DNA from: Salinicoccus halitifaciens
GTDB taxonomy: Bacteria; Bacillota; Bacilli; Staphylococcales; Salinicoccaceae
Direction of reading: 5' to 3'
Length of the DNA: 64,000 nucleotides
NCBI RefSeq assembly: GCF_021026095.1
Contig: NZ_JAJNCU010000004.1
Location: 182,015 to 246,014, forward strand
The notes under the pieces are model-generated. The model was not told where the DNA came from and made no database searches. It saw nothing but the letters and a program-made list of their open reading frames with translations. Position numbers and translations under genes: made by a program. Shown one piece after another: positions 47,285-57,535 of the stretch (the stretch's first letter is position 1; each line of letters starts with the position of its first letter).

Positions 47285-48452
47285 TCGTATCCTCCTTTTC
47301 CTCCACCTGTTCGGACAAAGTCTTCTGATGATGGATCGTCTCTTTCATCCACCCGAGAACCTTCTCCCCGTATTCTTTTTCATATTTGATCTTGTCTTTC
47401 TTGCCTTCGGCCTTCTTGGCTTTCTGCCAGACTTCGTTCAAGTCCTCCATATCCTCAACGACCGCATCCGAGAAGACGTGCGGATGGCGCCTGATGACCT
47501 TTTCGGTCATTCCGCCGAGGACATCCATGAAATCGAAGTGCCCCCTCTTGCTGCCGATGGCGGAATGCAGCGCAACCTGGAGCAGTATGTCCCCGAGTTC
47601 TTCGACGATGGCATCATCGTCCCCCTGCTCGATCGCCTCGATCACTTCATATGCCTCTTCCAGCAGGTATTTTTGAAGCGATTCATGCGTCTGCTTCTTA
47701 TCCCACGGGCAGCCGTCCTCACCGACAAGCGTATCAAAGATATTCATCATATGGTGGACCGACTTCACATCCTGCGCCTCGAGCGATGATGCAGGGATGA
47801 AGAGCGCCATCAGGTTGCTCGCAACGTGGAGATGATCGGTTTCATGGAGCGGCACCTCGTACACCATCTCATCACTGCCGCCTGCAGCGGTGATGATTTT
47901 GACATCCATCTCCGCCGGGTAGTAATCGAGCAGCGTCAGTTTGACATCACTCAGGCTGAACTGGTCATACACCTGCGTGATGATCGTATGCTTCCTGTGC
48001 GAAAGGTCCCGGAGTTCAAGCGTCGTCGCATCGAGCAGCTGGAAGCCGTCATTGACGGGCACCCCCGCTGCGGTGACGACCGCATCTATGAAACTGCCGC
48101 CGCCCTTGATGTCGACGCGGAAACCTTCCTCCGCTGCGCGTGCCAGCAGGAGCTCCGTCGTCGTTTCATAAAATAAAGGATGCCCCGGCACGGCATAATC
48201 CACATCCGATGATTCTACCGCCCGGATGAGGCGGCTGCAGATTTCTTCATATGTCTCCTCGAAAGTGCCGCTGCTTTCGTAAATGTCATCGAATGATTGC
48301 CATTTGAGCCCTTCTTCCTTCAATACTGCGGTGACCGGATGGTCCTCCGTCCGCAGATAAAGATTACGGGAAGACTTGATCTCCCTCCATATGCCGAGCG
48401 GCATGCTGTCGATGTCCGAACTGCCGAGTCCGATGATATTGATTGTATTCAT
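47271..48452 (-). CDS. YabN-like protein: tetrapyrrole methylase domain + MazG nucleotide pyrophosphohydrolase
   Basis: 393 residues. The N-terminal half (about 1-220) has a tetrapyrrole-methylase fold ([27 protein letters not shown]). The C-terminal half is MazG, with the metal-binding pattern [14 protein letters not shown]...[10 protein letters not shown] and [12 protein letters not shown]. MazG removes aberrant or alarmone nucleotides; the role of the methylase-like half is unknown. The ATG at 48452 lies 7 nt after GGAGG and shares a base with the mfd stop. The flippase gene yabM found here in other species is absent. Confidence 0.93.
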   Translation of the reverse strand: MNTINIIGLGSSDIDSMPLGIWREIKSSRNLYLRTEDHPVTAVLKEEGLKWQSFDDIYESSGTFEETYEEICSRLIRAVESSDVDYAVPGHPLFYETTTELLLARAAEEGFRVDIKGGGSFIDAVVTAAGVPVNDGFQLLDATTLELRDLSHRKHTIITQVYDQFSLSDVKLTLLDYYPAEMDVKIITAAGGSDEMVYEVPLHETDHLHVASNLMALFIPASSLEAQDVKSVHHMMNIFDTLVGEDGCPWDKKQTHESLQKYLLEEAYEVIEAIEQGDDDAIVEELGDILLQVALHSAIGSKRGHFDFMDVLGGMTEKVIRRHPHVFSDAVVEDMEDLNEVWQKAKKAEGKKDKIKYEKEYGEKVLGWMKETIHHQKTLSEQVEEKEDTNETG

Positions 48453-51400
48453 CATGCAACCTCCATCCTGCTGTCCTGTATATCTTCCATGATATTGACA
48501 AGCTTTTTGATATCTTTCGTTGCGACCGTAATCTTGAGTTCGCCGTCCTGGACCCCGACCTGGATGATGCGTCCGTAGTCCCTTGTATCCATGAACAATT
48601 TCTCCCCGTCGATTTGTGAAGTCGCCTGCCTGGAGACGTGGAGATGGATCCTGCCGCCGTCTTCCTTGACCTGGTAGATGCCGTACATCAGGGCATAGAC
48701 TTTCACACGCACAAGCTGCAGCAGATTGTCGACTTCTTCCGGGAATGTGCCGAACCTGTCGATCAGCTCGTCTTCAATGTCCATGACCGCATCGATCGAA
48801 CTTGCCGCCCGGAGGCGTTTATAAATATCGATCTTCGACTGTTCATGGGTGATGTAGGTGCCCGGTATATAGGCATCGAGCGTGATGTCGATCGGAATGT
48901 TGAGCGGTTTCTCCTCTTCTTCGATACCCCGCTTCTCCCTGACGGCGGATTCAAGCATTTCGGAGTACAGTTCATATCCGACGGAGTCGATGAAGCCCGA
49001 CTGGTGTTTGCCGAGCAGGTTCCCCGCACCGCGGATGTTGAGGTCCCGCATCGCAATCTTGAACCCGCTGCCGAGCTCGGTGTATTCCTTGATGGCTTCA
49101 AGCCGTTTTTCCGCCACTTCGGTGAGCACTTTATTCGGCTGATGGAAGAGGTAGGCGTAACTGATCCGGTTGCTCCGCCCGACCCGGCCCCGCAGCTGGT
49201 AGAGCTGGCTGAGGCCGAAGCGGTCGGCATCCTCGATGATCAGCGTATTCGCATTCGGCACGTCCACGCCCGTCTCTATGATCGTCGTCGTGACAAGGAC
49301 GTCGAACTCATGATTGACGAAGTCGAGCATCGTCTCCTCGATCTCTTTTTCGGTCATCTTCGCGTGCATGACGCCGACGTTCGCATCGGGGACAAGGGAT
49401 TCCACATGGGCCTTCTTCTGATAGATCGTATCCACACGGTTATGGAGGTAGAACACCTGCCCGTCCCGTGCAAGCTCCCTTTCGATCGCCTCACGGACGA
49501 AGTTGCCGTTGTATTCAAGCACGTAAGTCTGTACAGGGAAGCGGTTCTCAGGCGGCGTCTCGATCACCGACAAGTCCCTCACCCCGGATAAGCTCATGTG
49601 CAGTGTCCGCGGGATCGGCGTTGCAGTGAGCGTCAGCACATCCACATTCGTCTTCAGCTGTTTGATGCGCTCCTTGTGCCGCACCCCGAAACGCTGCTCC
49701 TCATCGACGATCAGGAGGCCGAGGTCCTTGAATTCGACATCCTTGCCCAGAATCTTATGGGTGCCGACGACGATGTCGATCGTCCCTTCCTTCAGGCCTT
49801 CCCGCGTCTTCTTGTTCTGTGCGGCGGTCCGGAAGCGGCTCATCATCGCCACATTCACCGGATAGTCCTCGATCCTCTCGATCAGGCTTTCGAAGTGCTG
49901 GGCTGCAAGTATGGTCGTCGGCACGAGGAATGCCACCTGCTTGCCGTCCTGGACGGCCTTGAAGGCTGCACGGATGGCGACTTCGGTCTTGCCGTAGCCC
50001 ACATCGCCGCAGAGCAGGCGGTCCATCGGCTTGATGTCTTCCATATCATTTTTGATTTCGTTCACCGAAGCTATCTGGTCGGGGGTCGGTTCATAAGGGA
50101 AACGCTCCTCGAACGCCTGCTGCATGTCGGTGTCCGGCGAAAACTTGTAGCCCCTCGCCTCTGCACGCTCCTGGTACAGCTTCATGAGCTCGTCGGCGAT
50201 CTCATTGACGCTCGCTTCGACTTTGGCCTTCGTCTTCTTCCACTCCGTGCCGCCGAGCTTGTGCATCTTCGGTGCATTGTCCTCATTCGATACATATTTC
50301 TGGACGAGGTCCATCTGATCCACAGGGATGTACAGCTGATCCGTCCCTTTGTACTGCAGCTTCATGTAGTCGTTGTGGATGCCGCCGACTTCCATCGTCT
50401 CTATGCCGAGGTAGCGCCCGACGCCGTGGTGCACATGGACGACGTAATCCCCGACATTCAAGTCCTGATAGGACTTGATCTTCTCGGCATTGGTGAGCTT
50501 CTGGCGCCGCTTCTTCTTTTTGATGGTTTTATTGTAAAGTTCCTTTGAAGTCAGCACCGCCACCTGCATGAAGGGCAGAATAAAGCCCTTCGGCATCTCA
50601 CCGAGGGTGAGGACGATGCCCGAGTCGACCGGTATTTCATGAATGTAGCTTGTGATCTTCAAATCATCGAGCAGCTGCTTGGTCTTCAAAAGCTCCTCTT
50701 CATTCCTCAGGATGATGTTGACCAAATAGTCGTCCTGCAGCATCCTGTTAAGGTTCGATGCAAGGATATCATACTGTCCGTAGTAGATTTCAGTCGGGCG
50801 CACCGATATTTTGACGATCTTCCCGATTTCAACCGGCATGCTCTTTGTGAAGAGCGTGAAATATGTGCTGCCTTTCATCGACAGCAGCCGGTCAAGCTGC
50901 CCTTCGAGGTAGTTGCCACCGCCTTTGAACACTTTGCCGGCTTCAACCATCGAACTGTAGAATTCACTGACCGCTGAAAGCTCCGCTTCATATGCCGATG
51001 TGATGTTCGTCACTTCGTCCACCATCACATGGTGATCCTCACCGATATAGTCGATGATCGAGTTCCCGGATTCATGCAGGAGATGCGCATACCGCGCGAG
51101 ATGTTCGAAAGCTAGGTCCGGGTGCGTCACTTCTTCGAAGTGCTCCGTCAAAGCTTCCTTTCCCGCCTCATCCAGATGATCCGCATCCTGTTCATACAAT
51201 TCGCGGATTTTGGCAAGGAGCCGCTCCCGATCATCGGCATCGAGGACATATTCAGCATACGGCTCCAGCGTGAAGGCATCGATGTTTTTAATCGAACGCT
51301 GCGTCTCCGGATCGATGATGCGCAGAGAATCGACTTCATCACCGAAAAGCTCCATGCGGTACAGCGATTCCGGCGTGAATATGTCGATGATGTCCCCGCG

Positions 51401-51922
51401 GACCGCGAACTCCCCGGCATTCTGTGCTTTCGATAAGCGTTTATAGCCGATGCTGACCAGATATTCCAACAACTCTTCGTAATCCACGATATCCGCATTT
51501 TTGAAAGTCCTTTGATGCGTCAGAAGCTTCTCCTTCGGCATGAGCGGTTTCATCAGCGCATGCACCGGCACGAGAAACAGCCCCGGCACATTATGTGCCA
51601 GAGCATAGCCTGCAGCCATCCTTGACTTGATGAATTCAGGGCTCTGTTTCGAATGGTTTTCTATCATGATATCGCCGACCGGGAATGTGTATACATTGTC
51701 CTCCATCAGGTCCATCAGCACTGCCGCCAGCTTTTCCATCTGGTGGTTGTTCTGGACGAAAATGACGTACGGCCTTTTGTTCATCTCGTAAAGCTGATAC
51801 AGCAGCGTGGCCTTGAAATCTTCGTTCACGCCGGTGACAAGCAGGTTCTCTTTTTTGTCGTGTTTTGCGACCTCGAGGAACCTTTCATCATTACGTATGC
51901 GCTTTAAAATTTTCTTATCCAT
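48452..51922 (-). CDS. mfd: Transcription-repair coupling factor
   Basis: 1156 residues. UvrB-homology N-terminal region, RNA-polymerase-interacting domain (DLNVGDYVVHVHHGVGRYLGIETM), RecG-like translocase with Walker A GDVGYGKTEVAIRAAF and DEEQ box, and TRCF C-terminal domain. It removes stalled polymerase at lesions and recruits UvrA. The start is uncertain: ATGs at 51922 and 51928 and a GTG at 51931 all overlap the pth end. Confidence 0.97.
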   Translation of the reverse strand: MDKKILKRIRNDERFLEVAKHDKKENLLVTGVNEDFKATLLYQLYEMNKRPYVIFVQNNHQMEKLAAVLMDLMEDNVYTFPVGDIMIENHSKQSPEFIKSRMAAGYALAHNVPGLFLVPVHALMKPLMPKEKLLTHQRTFKNADIVDYEELLEYLVSIGYKRLSKAQNAGEFAVRGDIIDIFTPESLYRMELFGDEVDSLRIIDPETQRSIKNIDAFTLEPYAEYVLDADDRERLLAKIRELYEQDADHLDEAGKEALTEHFEEVTHPDLAFEHLARYAHLLHESGNSIIDYIGEDHHVMVDEVTNITSAYEAELSAVSEFYSSMVEAGKVFKGGGNYLEGQLDRLLSMKGSTYFTLFTKSMPVEIGKIVKISVRPTEIYYGQYDILASNLNRMLQDDYLVNIILRNEEELLKTKQLLDDLKITSYIHEIPVDSGIVLTLGEMPKGFILPFMQVAVLTSKELYNKTIKKKKRRQKLTNAEKIKSYQDLNVGDYVVHVHHGVGRYLGIETMEVGGIHNDYMKLQYKGTDQLYIPVDQMDLVQKYVSNEDNAPKMHKLGGTEWKKTKAKVEASVNEIADELMKLYQERAEARGYKFSPDTDMQQAFEERFPYEPTPDQIASVNEIKNDMEDIKPMDRLLCGDVGYGKTEVAIRAAFKAVQDGKQVAFLVPTTILAAQHFESLIERIEDYPVNVAMMSRFRTAAQNKKTREGLKEGTIDIVVGTHKILGKDVEFKDLGLLIVDEEQRFGVRHKERIKQLKTNVDVLTLTATPIPRTLHMSLSGVRDLSVIETPPENRFPVQTYVLEYNGNFVREAIERELARDGQVFYLHNRVDTIYQKKAHVESLVPDANVGVMHAKMTEKEIEETMLDFVNHEFDVLVTTTIIETGVDVPNANTLIIEDADRFGLSQLYQLRGRVGRSNRISYAYLFHQPNKVLTEVAEKRLEAIKEYTELGSGFKIAMRDLNIRGAGNLLGKHQSGFIDSVGYELYSEMLESAVREKRGIEEEEKPLNIPIDITLDAYIPGTYITHEQSKIDIYKRLRAASSIDAVMDIEDELIDRFGTFPEEVDNLLQLVRVKVYALMYGIYQVKEDGGRIHLHVSRQATSQIDGEKLFMDTRDYGRIIQVGVQDGELKITVATKDIKKLVNIMEDIQDSRMEVA

Positions 51923-52487
51923 CGACATCACCGTTGAATTCCGTCATGACTTCCTCGAAAGGTTCGGTGATGAACTTGATGGTTGCCTCACTCGCCCTGT
52001 CAACGACTTTTCCGAGGATGGGCTGTTCCGCCTTCGAAAATTTGCTGAGCACATACTTCACGACCGTCGTGCCTTCAGGCGGACGGTCGATCCCTATGCG
52101 GACACGCTTGTACTTTTCGGTGGCGAGATGCTGGTTCAGTGATTTCATCCCGTTATGCCCGCCGCCGGTTCCTTTCTGCCGCAGCCGCAGTCTGCCGAGC
52201 GGCAGGTCCAGGTCATCGTAGAGCACAATGACTTTTTCCATTTCTATATTGTAATAGTCCAGCAGCGGACGGACGCCCTCGCCTGACAGGTTCATAAAAG
52301 TCTGGGGTTTGACCAGCATGACCTTATGACCGTCATGGACACCGATGCCGTAATCACATTTGAATTTATGGTCGGTGACTTCGATATTCAGATCCGAAGC
52401 AATTTTATCGACCACCATGAAACCAATGTTATGACGCGTCATTTCATATTTCTTCCCTGGATTTCCAAGCCCAATTATACATCTCAT
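51915..52487 (-). CDS. pth: Peptidyl-tRNA hydrolase
   Basis: 190 residues, releases peptides from drop-off tRNA. MRCIIGLGNPGKKYEMTRHN carries the catalytic His, and KPQTFMNLSGEGV, YDDLDLPLGRLRLR and GGGHNGMKS are family motifs. Overlaps mfd by a few bases. Follows the ctc gene and its terminator. Confidence 0.97.
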   Translation of the reverse strand: MRCIIGLGNPGKKYEMTRHNIGFMVVDKIASDLNIEVTDHKFKCDYGIGVHDGHKVMLVKPQTFMNLSGEGVRPLLDYYNIEMEKVIVLYDDLDLPLGRLRLRQKGTGGGHNGMKSLNQHLATEKYKRVRIGIDRPPEGTTVVKYVLSKFSKAEQPILGKVVDRASEATIKFITEPFEEVMTEFNGDVDG

Positions 52488-52508
52488 CTCATCACCTCAT
52501 GCAACGTT

Positions 52509-52536
52509 AAAAAAGGCGATGGTCGCCCACCGCCTG
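52509..52536 (-). terminator. Terminator after ctc
   Basis: AGGCGGTGG-GCGA-CCATCGCCT (52536-52515, minus strand, one mismatch) followed by TTTTTTAA. Confidence 0.82.
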
Positions 52537-52548
52537 TCATTTGATGTA

Positions 52549-53178
52549 TTACTCCTGTGAAGATTCTTCTTCAGTTTCTTCTGCTGATTCCTCTGCAGAT
52601 TCCTCTGACTCTTCGTCGTCAAGCTCTTCCTCTTTTTGTGGAGGTACAACTGTCACGAGTGCTTCATCATCTTCGTTTTCGATTGTGAAGTTGCCTGTCG
52701 TTCTGATGTCGGAGACATAAAGTGTATCGCCGATTCCAAGGTCGCTGACATCCACTACCAGTGTTTCCGGAATGTTGTCCGGTGTCGCCGTAACTTCAAC
52801 TTCGAAGATCGGCTGTTCCACGATGCCGCCTTCGTTAACGCCCACCGCTTCACCTGTGATTTCGATTGTAACATCAACAGTAACTTCCGTTTTCATGTTG
52901 ATTGCCACAAAGTCGATGTGAGTGATCTGGTTTTTAAGTGAATCGAACTGATAGTCATAGACCATCACTTTCGTCGTTTCACCGTTCAGGTCCAGATCGA
53001 TTACACCGTTACGGCCCACTTCACGGATGACTTTGATGAATTCAACTTCATCAACCGAAACTGAAGTGTTTTCAACTTGGTATCCGTATACTACTGCCGG
53101 TACTTGACCGCTGTTGCGCAGTTGTTTAACGGATGAACGGGTTTTTGCTTCTCTATTTGCCGAGGCTAATTTTGCCAT
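52549..53178 (-). CDS. ctc: General stress protein Ctc (ribosomal protein L25 family)
   Basis: 209 residues: an L25 5S-rRNA-binding domain (about 1-95, [25 protein letters not shown]) plus the C-terminal TL5-type domain, ending in a long acidic tail ([16 protein letters not shown]). The ATG at 53178 follows AAAGGTGG. In B. subtilis ctc is SigB-controlled; a SigB-like promoter is seen upstream here too. Confidence 0.94.
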   Translation of the reverse strand: MAKLASANREAKTRSSVKQLRNSGQVPAVVYGYQVENTSVSVDEVEFIKVIREVGRNGVIDLDLNGETTKVMVYDYQFDSLKNQITHIDFVAINMKTEVTVDVTIEITGEAVGVNEGGIVEQPIFEVEVTATPDNIPETLVVDVSDLGIGDTLYVSDIRTTGNFTIENEDDEALVTVVPPQKEEELDDEESEESAEESAEETEEESSQE

Positions 53179-53255
53179 GATAATAATTCCACCTTTCATA
53201 TAACAGACAATGTATTATGTCCAATTTAACACATAGCACAAACAATAATAACATA

Positions 53256-53280
53256 TTACCCGCCTGTTTGTAAAAAAAAC
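53256..53280 (-). promoter_or_regulatory. Possible SigB promoter for ctc
   Basis: GTTTTT (53280-53275), 13-bp spacer, GGGTAA (53261-53256), close to the SigB pattern GTTTAA-N12-15-GGGTAT, directly after the prs stop. A SigA-like CATAAT also lies nearby (about 53218), so both could act. Confidence 0.45.
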
Positions 53281-53282
53281 TT

Positions 53283-54251
53283 TTAATTATCGAATAAAGT
53301 GCTGACGGATTCCTCTTTATACACTCTGACGATCGCCTGGGCAATCAGCGCCCCCACCGAAAGTTCAGTGATTTTGTCTATCTTCTTCTCCTCGGCAAGC
53401 TGTATGGAATTGGTCACCACGAGTTCTTTTATAATGGAGCTTTCAATTCTTTCGATGGCCGGACCGGAGAGGACAGGATGTGTACAGCATGCATAAACCT
53501 CTTTTGCACCTTTGTCCACGAGGGCCTGTGCAGCAAGCTTGATCGTTCCGCCGGTATCTATGATGTCATCGATGATGATTGCCGTCTTGCCTTCGATATC
53601 ACCGACGATGTTCATCACTTCGGCGACATTCGGCCTCGGCCGGCGCTTATCAATGATGGCAATCGGAGTTTTCAGACGGTCCGCCATTTTACGGGCGCGG
53701 GTGACGCCGCCATGGTCCGGGGACACGACAACCACATCATCAAAATTCAGGTCTTCCTTTTCCGAGAAATAATCGCTCAACAGCGGCACACCCATCAGAT
53801 GGTCGATCGGGATGTCGAAGAAGCCCTGGATTTGCGGCGCATGAAGATCCAGTGAAATGACCCTGTCGGCACCTGCAGTCTCCAGTAAGTTCGCAACGAG
53901 TTTAGCCGTTATCGGTTCACGGGAGCGGCTTTTACGGTCCTGCCTCGCATAACCGTAATAAGGCATCACCAGATTGATCGTCTTGGCTGATGCACGCTTT
54001 AATGCATCCACCATGATCAAAAGCTCCATAAGATGTTCATTTACAGGCTGGGAAGTCGACTGGATGACGAATGTATCACAGCCGCGCACACTTTCTTCGA
54101 TGCTGATTGAAACTTCCTCATCCGAGAAGTGGTTGACTTCGCAGGCTCCGAGCGGAATGCCGATATGGCGCGAAATTTCTTCTGCGAGCGGTTCGTTGCT
54201 GTTTAGTGAAAAGAGCCTTAATTTGGAATTGGTTACGTTTGTAGATGACAT
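53283..54251 (-). CDS. prs: Ribose-phosphate pyrophosphokinase
   Basis: 322 residues, makes PRPP from ribose 5-phosphate and [38 protein letters not shown] and the PRPP loop [13 protein letters not shown] are all present. Supplies PurR ligand and Hpt substrate. Lies 12 nt after glmU in one transcript. Confidence 0.98.
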   Translation of the reverse strand: MSSTNVTNSKLRLFSLNSNEPLAEEISRHIGIPLGACEVNHFSDEEVSISIEESVRGCDTFVIQSTSQPVNEHLMELLIMVDALKRASAKTINLVMPYYGYARQDRKSRSREPITAKLVANLLETAGADRVISLDLHAPQIQGFFDIPIDHLMGVPLLSDYFSEKEDLNFDDVVVVSPDHGGVTRARKMADRLKTPIAIIDKRRPRPNVAEVMNIVGDIEGKTAIIIDDIIDTGGTIKLAAQALVDKGAKEVYACCTHPVLSGPAIERIESSIIKELVVTNSIQLAEEKKIDKITELSVGALIAQAIVRVYKEESVSTLFDN

Positions 54252-54263
54252 GATTTGCCTCCA

Positions 54264-55625
54264 TTATTTTGAGTTTTTATAATAGCCTTCTTTTGTTGTC
54301 TGCCTGTTCCTTGCGATTGCCAGACTGTCGTCCGGCACTTCGTCTGTTACCGTCGAGCCGGCTGCGATGAATGAACGGTCCCCGATTTTGACAGGGGCGA
54401 CCAGGTTTGCATTACAGCCTATGAAAGCATCCTTGCCGATTTCCGTCCTGAATTTATTCTTGCCATCATAATTCACCGTGATTGTACCACATCCTATGTT
54501 GGTGCGCTCGCCTATGCTGGCGTCCCCGATATAACTCAGATGGGATACTTTGGATTCATCTTCAAGCTGCGACTTTTTCACTTCGACAAAATTACCAATT
54601 TTTACATTCTTTCCAAGCTCCGTACCCGGTCTGAGCTGGGCGTATGGACCGACAGTCGTCCCTCTGCCCACTTTTGCATCGGTTATGACGGACTGCTTGA
54701 TCACTGCGTCATCCTCTATATGGGAATCCGTAATGTGGGAAGCGGAAGTGATCGTGACGTTCTCTCCGATCACGGTATCGCCGCTCAATACGACCCCCGG
54801 ATAAATCAGGGTGTCCATGCCGATTTCCACTGTTGCATCGATATAAGTTGATTTCGGGTCTGTAAAGGTTACCCCGTTCTGCATATGGCGGGTATTGATC
54901 TGCTCACGGAGGATCTCCTCGGCCTTCGCGAGGGCAACCCGGTCATGGATTCCCATCGTTTCATTGAAGTCCGCGGTTTCATAGGCGTCTATCAGCTTGT
55001 GTTCCGAAAACATTATGCTGATGACCTCCGGCAGATGATATTCCTTCTGTGCGTTGTCATTGGTGACTTTATCCAGCGCTTTGAACAATGTCTTATTATC
55101 AAAGATGAAGGTGCCTGTATTGATTTCATGAAGTTCCCTGACCTCTGAAGTGGCATCTTTTTCTTCCACAATCCTCTTCACAGAGCCATCATAATTTCTG
55201 ACGACCCTGCCGTAGCCGGTCGGCACCTCCGCTTCGGCGGAAAGTATGGTGGCAAGCGATTTCCTTTCCTTGTGGAATTCAAGGAGATTTTTGATCGTCA
55301 GCGGGGAAATCAGAGGCGTATCCCCGTATATGACCAGAGTATGCCCTTCCTTACCTGCCAGCGCATCACTCAGCTGACCCACTGCATGCGCCGTACCGAG
55401 CTGCTCATCCTGCACCGTCTTCTCCACACTGTCACCCAGATATTCGCCGACTCCCCGGCTGTCAGGCCCGATGATTGTATGTATTTCATCAAATCCGGCC
55501 TCTTTAACGTTATTGATCACATGCTGGATCATTGGTAAACCACATAATTCATGTAAGACCTTCGCCTTCCTCGACTTCATGCGTGTTCCCTTGCCGGCCG
55601 CCAAGATTATCGCTCGTGTTTGCAT
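54264..55625 (-). CDS. glmU: Bifunctional UDP-GlcNAc pyrophosphorylase / GlcN-1-P acetyltransferase
   Basis: 453 residues. N-terminal uridyltransferase domain (IILAAGKGTRMKSRKAKVLH, DTPLISP) and C-terminal left-handed beta-helix acetyltransferase with hexapeptide repeats and GCGTITVNYDGKNK. Makes UDP-GlcNAc for peptidoglycan. The ATG at 55625 follows GGAGG by 6 nt. Preceded by a consensus promoter. Confidence 0.97.
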   Translation of the reverse strand: MQTRAIILAAGKGTRMKSRKAKVLHELCGLPMIQHVINNVKEAGFDEIHTIIGPDSRGVGEYLGDSVEKTVQDEQLGTAHAVGQLSDALAGKEGHTLVIYGDTPLISPLTIKNLLEFHKERKSLATILSAEAEVPTGYGRVVRNYDGSVKRIVEEKDATSEVRELHEINTGTFIFDNKTLFKALDKVTNDNAQKEYHLPEVISIMFSEHKLIDAYETADFNETMGIHDRVALAKAEEILREQINTRHMQNGVTFTDPKSTYIDATVEIGMDTLIYPGVVLSGDTVIGENVTITSASHITDSHIEDDAVIKQSVITDAKVGRGTTVGPYAQLRPGTELGKNVKIGNFVEVKKSQLEDESKVSHLSYIGDASIGERTNIGCGTITVNYDGKNKFRTEIGKDAFIGCNANLVAPVKIGDRSFIAAGSTVTDEVPDDSLAIARNRQTTKEGYYKNSK

Positions 55626-55653
55626 AATCACCCTCCATTTAATCGATATATCA

Positions 55654-55682
55654 ATTATATTTTACTCTATAAGGACTTTCAA
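55654..55682 (-). promoter_or_regulatory. SigA promoter for glmU-prs
   Basis: TTGAAA (55682-55677), 17 bp, TATAAT (55659-55654) on the minus strand. Confidence 0.82.
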
Positions 55683-55692
55683 GACGAACGTT

Positions 55693-55722
55693 AAGAGTTT
55701 GTAACAAAATTAACAAACTCTT
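55693..55722. promoter_or_regulatory. Inverted repeat upstream of the glmU promoter
   Basis: AAGAGTTTGT (55693-55702) and ACAAACTCTT (55713-55722), perfect 10-bp arms with a 10-bp loop, centred near -60 from the glmU start and just after the spoVG terminator. Could be an operator or a second hairpin; no regulator is suggested. Confidence 0.4.
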
Positions 55723-55734
55723 TCCTGCAAAGCA

Positions 55735-55780
55735 AATAAAAAATGAGCATAAAACCTGAATCCAGATTTCATGCTCATTT
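55735..55780 (-). terminator. Terminator after spoVG
   Basis: AAATGAGCAT and ATGCTCATTT (55780-55741) with inner pairing, followed by TTTATTTGC-type T-rich sequence on the minus strand. Confidence 0.85.
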
Positions 55781-55787
55781 TGGAATT

Positions 55788-56162
55788 TTAAACGTTCTTT
55801 TCTTCATCATCTTCGTCTTCCATGACAGTTGATTCTTCTTCCATTTCCTCTGCCGCTTCTTCTCCGGTACTGCCGTCTTCATCCGTCTTAGGTGTCTCCG
55901 GTACGTCTTCGGTTTCATCATAGACCCTCATGATTTCTTCCTGCACATGCTGCCTCATATCCGAATGGATCGGGTGGGCAATGTCCCTGAATTCACCGTC
56001 CGGTGTCCGCTTGCTCGGCATGGCCACGAAAAGTCCGTTATTGCCTTCGATCACCCTTAAATCATGGATGACGAACGCATCATCAAACGTGATTGAAACC
56101 AACGCCTTCATTCTTGTATCTTGATTATTAACTTTACGCAGCCTAACATCTGTAATTTGCAT
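55788..56162 (-). CDS. spoVG: SpoVG, site-specific DNA/RNA-binding regulator
   Basis: 124 residues. The conserved ~85-residue core ([41 protein letters not shown]) is followed by an unusually long acidic tail of about 40 residues rich in Glu and Asp. In S. aureus SpoVG acts downstream of SigB and YabJ on virulence and wall genes. The ATG at 56162 follows GGGGGAA; an upstream ATG at 56198 is rejected. Third gene of purR-ridA-spoVG. Confidence 0.95.
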   Translation of the reverse strand: MQITDVRLRKVNNQDTRMKALVSITFDDAFVIHDLRVIEGNNGLFVAMPSKRTPDGEFRDIAHPIHSDMRQHVQEEIMRVYDETEDVPETPKTDEDGSTGEEAAEEMEEESTVMEDEDDEEKNV

Positions 56163-56250
56163 ATCCGTTCCCCCAATACGTTGATATTGTTGGATCAAAT
56201 GTGTTACTGCTGCAGTCCAATAATGATCAATTCAGTTATTGCCTAATGTG

Positions 56251-56625
56251 TCATTCTATCGATGCAACAACTTCGATTTCTACCTGAACATCCTTAGGTA
56301 GACGACTGACTTCCACACATGACCTTGCTGGTAATTTACCCTGAAAGTAAGATCCGTAAACCTCATTGATGTGCGGGAAATCGTTCATGTCGGCGATGAA
56401 GATCGTCGTCTTGACCACGTCTTCAAAACTCAAGCCTGCCGCTTCAAGCACATGCCCGACGTTCTTCATCACCTGATCGGTCTGCTCCTTGACATCTTCG
56501 GAAATGATCTCGCCTTCCTTAGTGAGGGGGATCTGGCCTGATGAGAAGAAGAGGTTGCCGGTCTTCACGCCGTGACTGTACGGCCCCAGAGCCTCCGGGG
56601 CTTTATCTGCATTGATCGGTTGCAT
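56251..56625 (-). CDS. ridA: RidA family enamine/imine deaminase (YabJ)
   Basis: 124 residues, YjgF/YER057c fold. [21 protein letters not shown] and [20 protein letters not shown] with the ligand-binding arginine are conserved. It hydrolyses reactive 2-aminoacrylate. Sits between purR and spoVG, the classical order. Confidence 0.96.
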   Translation of the reverse strand: MQPINADKAPEALGPYSHGVKTGNLFFSSGQIPLTKEGEIISEDVKEQTDQVMKNVGHVLEAAGLSFEDVVKTTIFIADMNDFPHINEVYGSYFQGKLPARSCVEVSRLPKDVQVEIEVVASIE

Positions 56626-56639
56626 TCATAACACTCCTT

Positions 56640-57473
56640 TTAGTTGTTATTATCAATATACTCCAAACAGTTGCCTTCTTCTACTACAAAGGACTGGTTA
56701 TACTCATCGATTTTGGAAACTTTGAGCAGTGATGTATAGTCCCTGAACCTTCTGTTCGCCACTTCCTTCGCCTCCACCAGCACACTGACGCCGACGACCC
56801 GTGCATTGAATTCCTCCATCAGATTCATCACACCTGAAATGGACCCGCCCGCGCGGAGGAAATCATCCACGACGAGGACGCTTGAGCCTTCCTGCAATGT
56901 GCGTTTGGAGAGCACCATCGTCTCTATCTTGCGTGTCGAACCCGATACATAGTTCACGGATACGGTGGAGCCCTCGGTCACTTTATTGTCCTTTCGGATG
57001 ATCGCAACCGGCGCATTCAGCTTCCTTGCCACTGCATTCGCAAGCGAAATGCCTTTTGTCGCGATGGTCACGACCGCATCAATCTGTTCATTCTTATACA
57101 TCGTCGCGATCAGCTCACCTATGGAATCCATCAGCGACGGATTGCCCATGATGTCCGACATGTACAGGTATCCCCCCGGCAGCAGCCGGTCGCTTTTCTC
57201 GAGGACTTCCTTGAAGCTCGTGACGATGTCCGCTGCACGTGCCCTGCTGATCTCCGGATGGAATGTGATGCCGCCGCCGGCGCCTGCAGTCGTCCTGATG
57301 GTGCCGATGCCGTCCTCTTCAAACACATGTTTGATGATCCGGATATCCTCACTGATCGAAGACTTCGCCTGATTGAACTGATCCACAAAAAATGTCAGCG
57401 GGATGAGGCGGTTTGGGTGGGTGGCTAAATACTGCGTCATAAACACCAGACGCTCACTGCGTTTATATTTCAT
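56640..57473 (-). CDS. purR: Purine operon repressor PurR
   Basis: 277 residues: N-terminal winged helix (KYKRSERLVFMTQYLATHPNRL...) and a phosphoribosyltransferase-like domain with the PRPP site SVLVVDDFLRAGGS. It represses purine genes at PurBoxes and is released by PRPP (in S. aureus also by ppGpp binding). ATG at 57473 with GGAGAG upstream; an upstream ATG at 57515 is rejected. Confidence 0.96.
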   Translation of the reverse strand: MKYKRSERLVFMTQYLATHPNRLIPLTFFVDQFNQAKSSISEDIRIIKHVFEEDGIGTIRTTAGAGGGITFHPEISRARAADIVTSFKEVLEKSDRLLPGGYLYMSDIMGNPSLMDSIGELIATMYKNEQIDAVVTIATKGISLANAVARKLNAPVAIIRKDNKVTEGSTVSVNYVSGSTRKIETMVLSKRTLQEGSSVLVVDDFLRAGGSISGVMNLMEEFNARVVGVSVLVEAKEVANRRFRDYTSLLKVSKIDEYNQSFVVEEGNCLEYIDNNN

Positions 57474-57535
57474 GATAACTCTCCAATTCCGTATTATTAA
57501 GTAAGATGTTATCATAAATGTTCGCCTTTAGGCAA

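Noticed and set aside
48638-50548. Two + strand open frames of over 310 codons opposite mfd
   Set aside because: Mirror frames produced by the codon pattern of mfd; composition is unlike a protein and no start signal is present.
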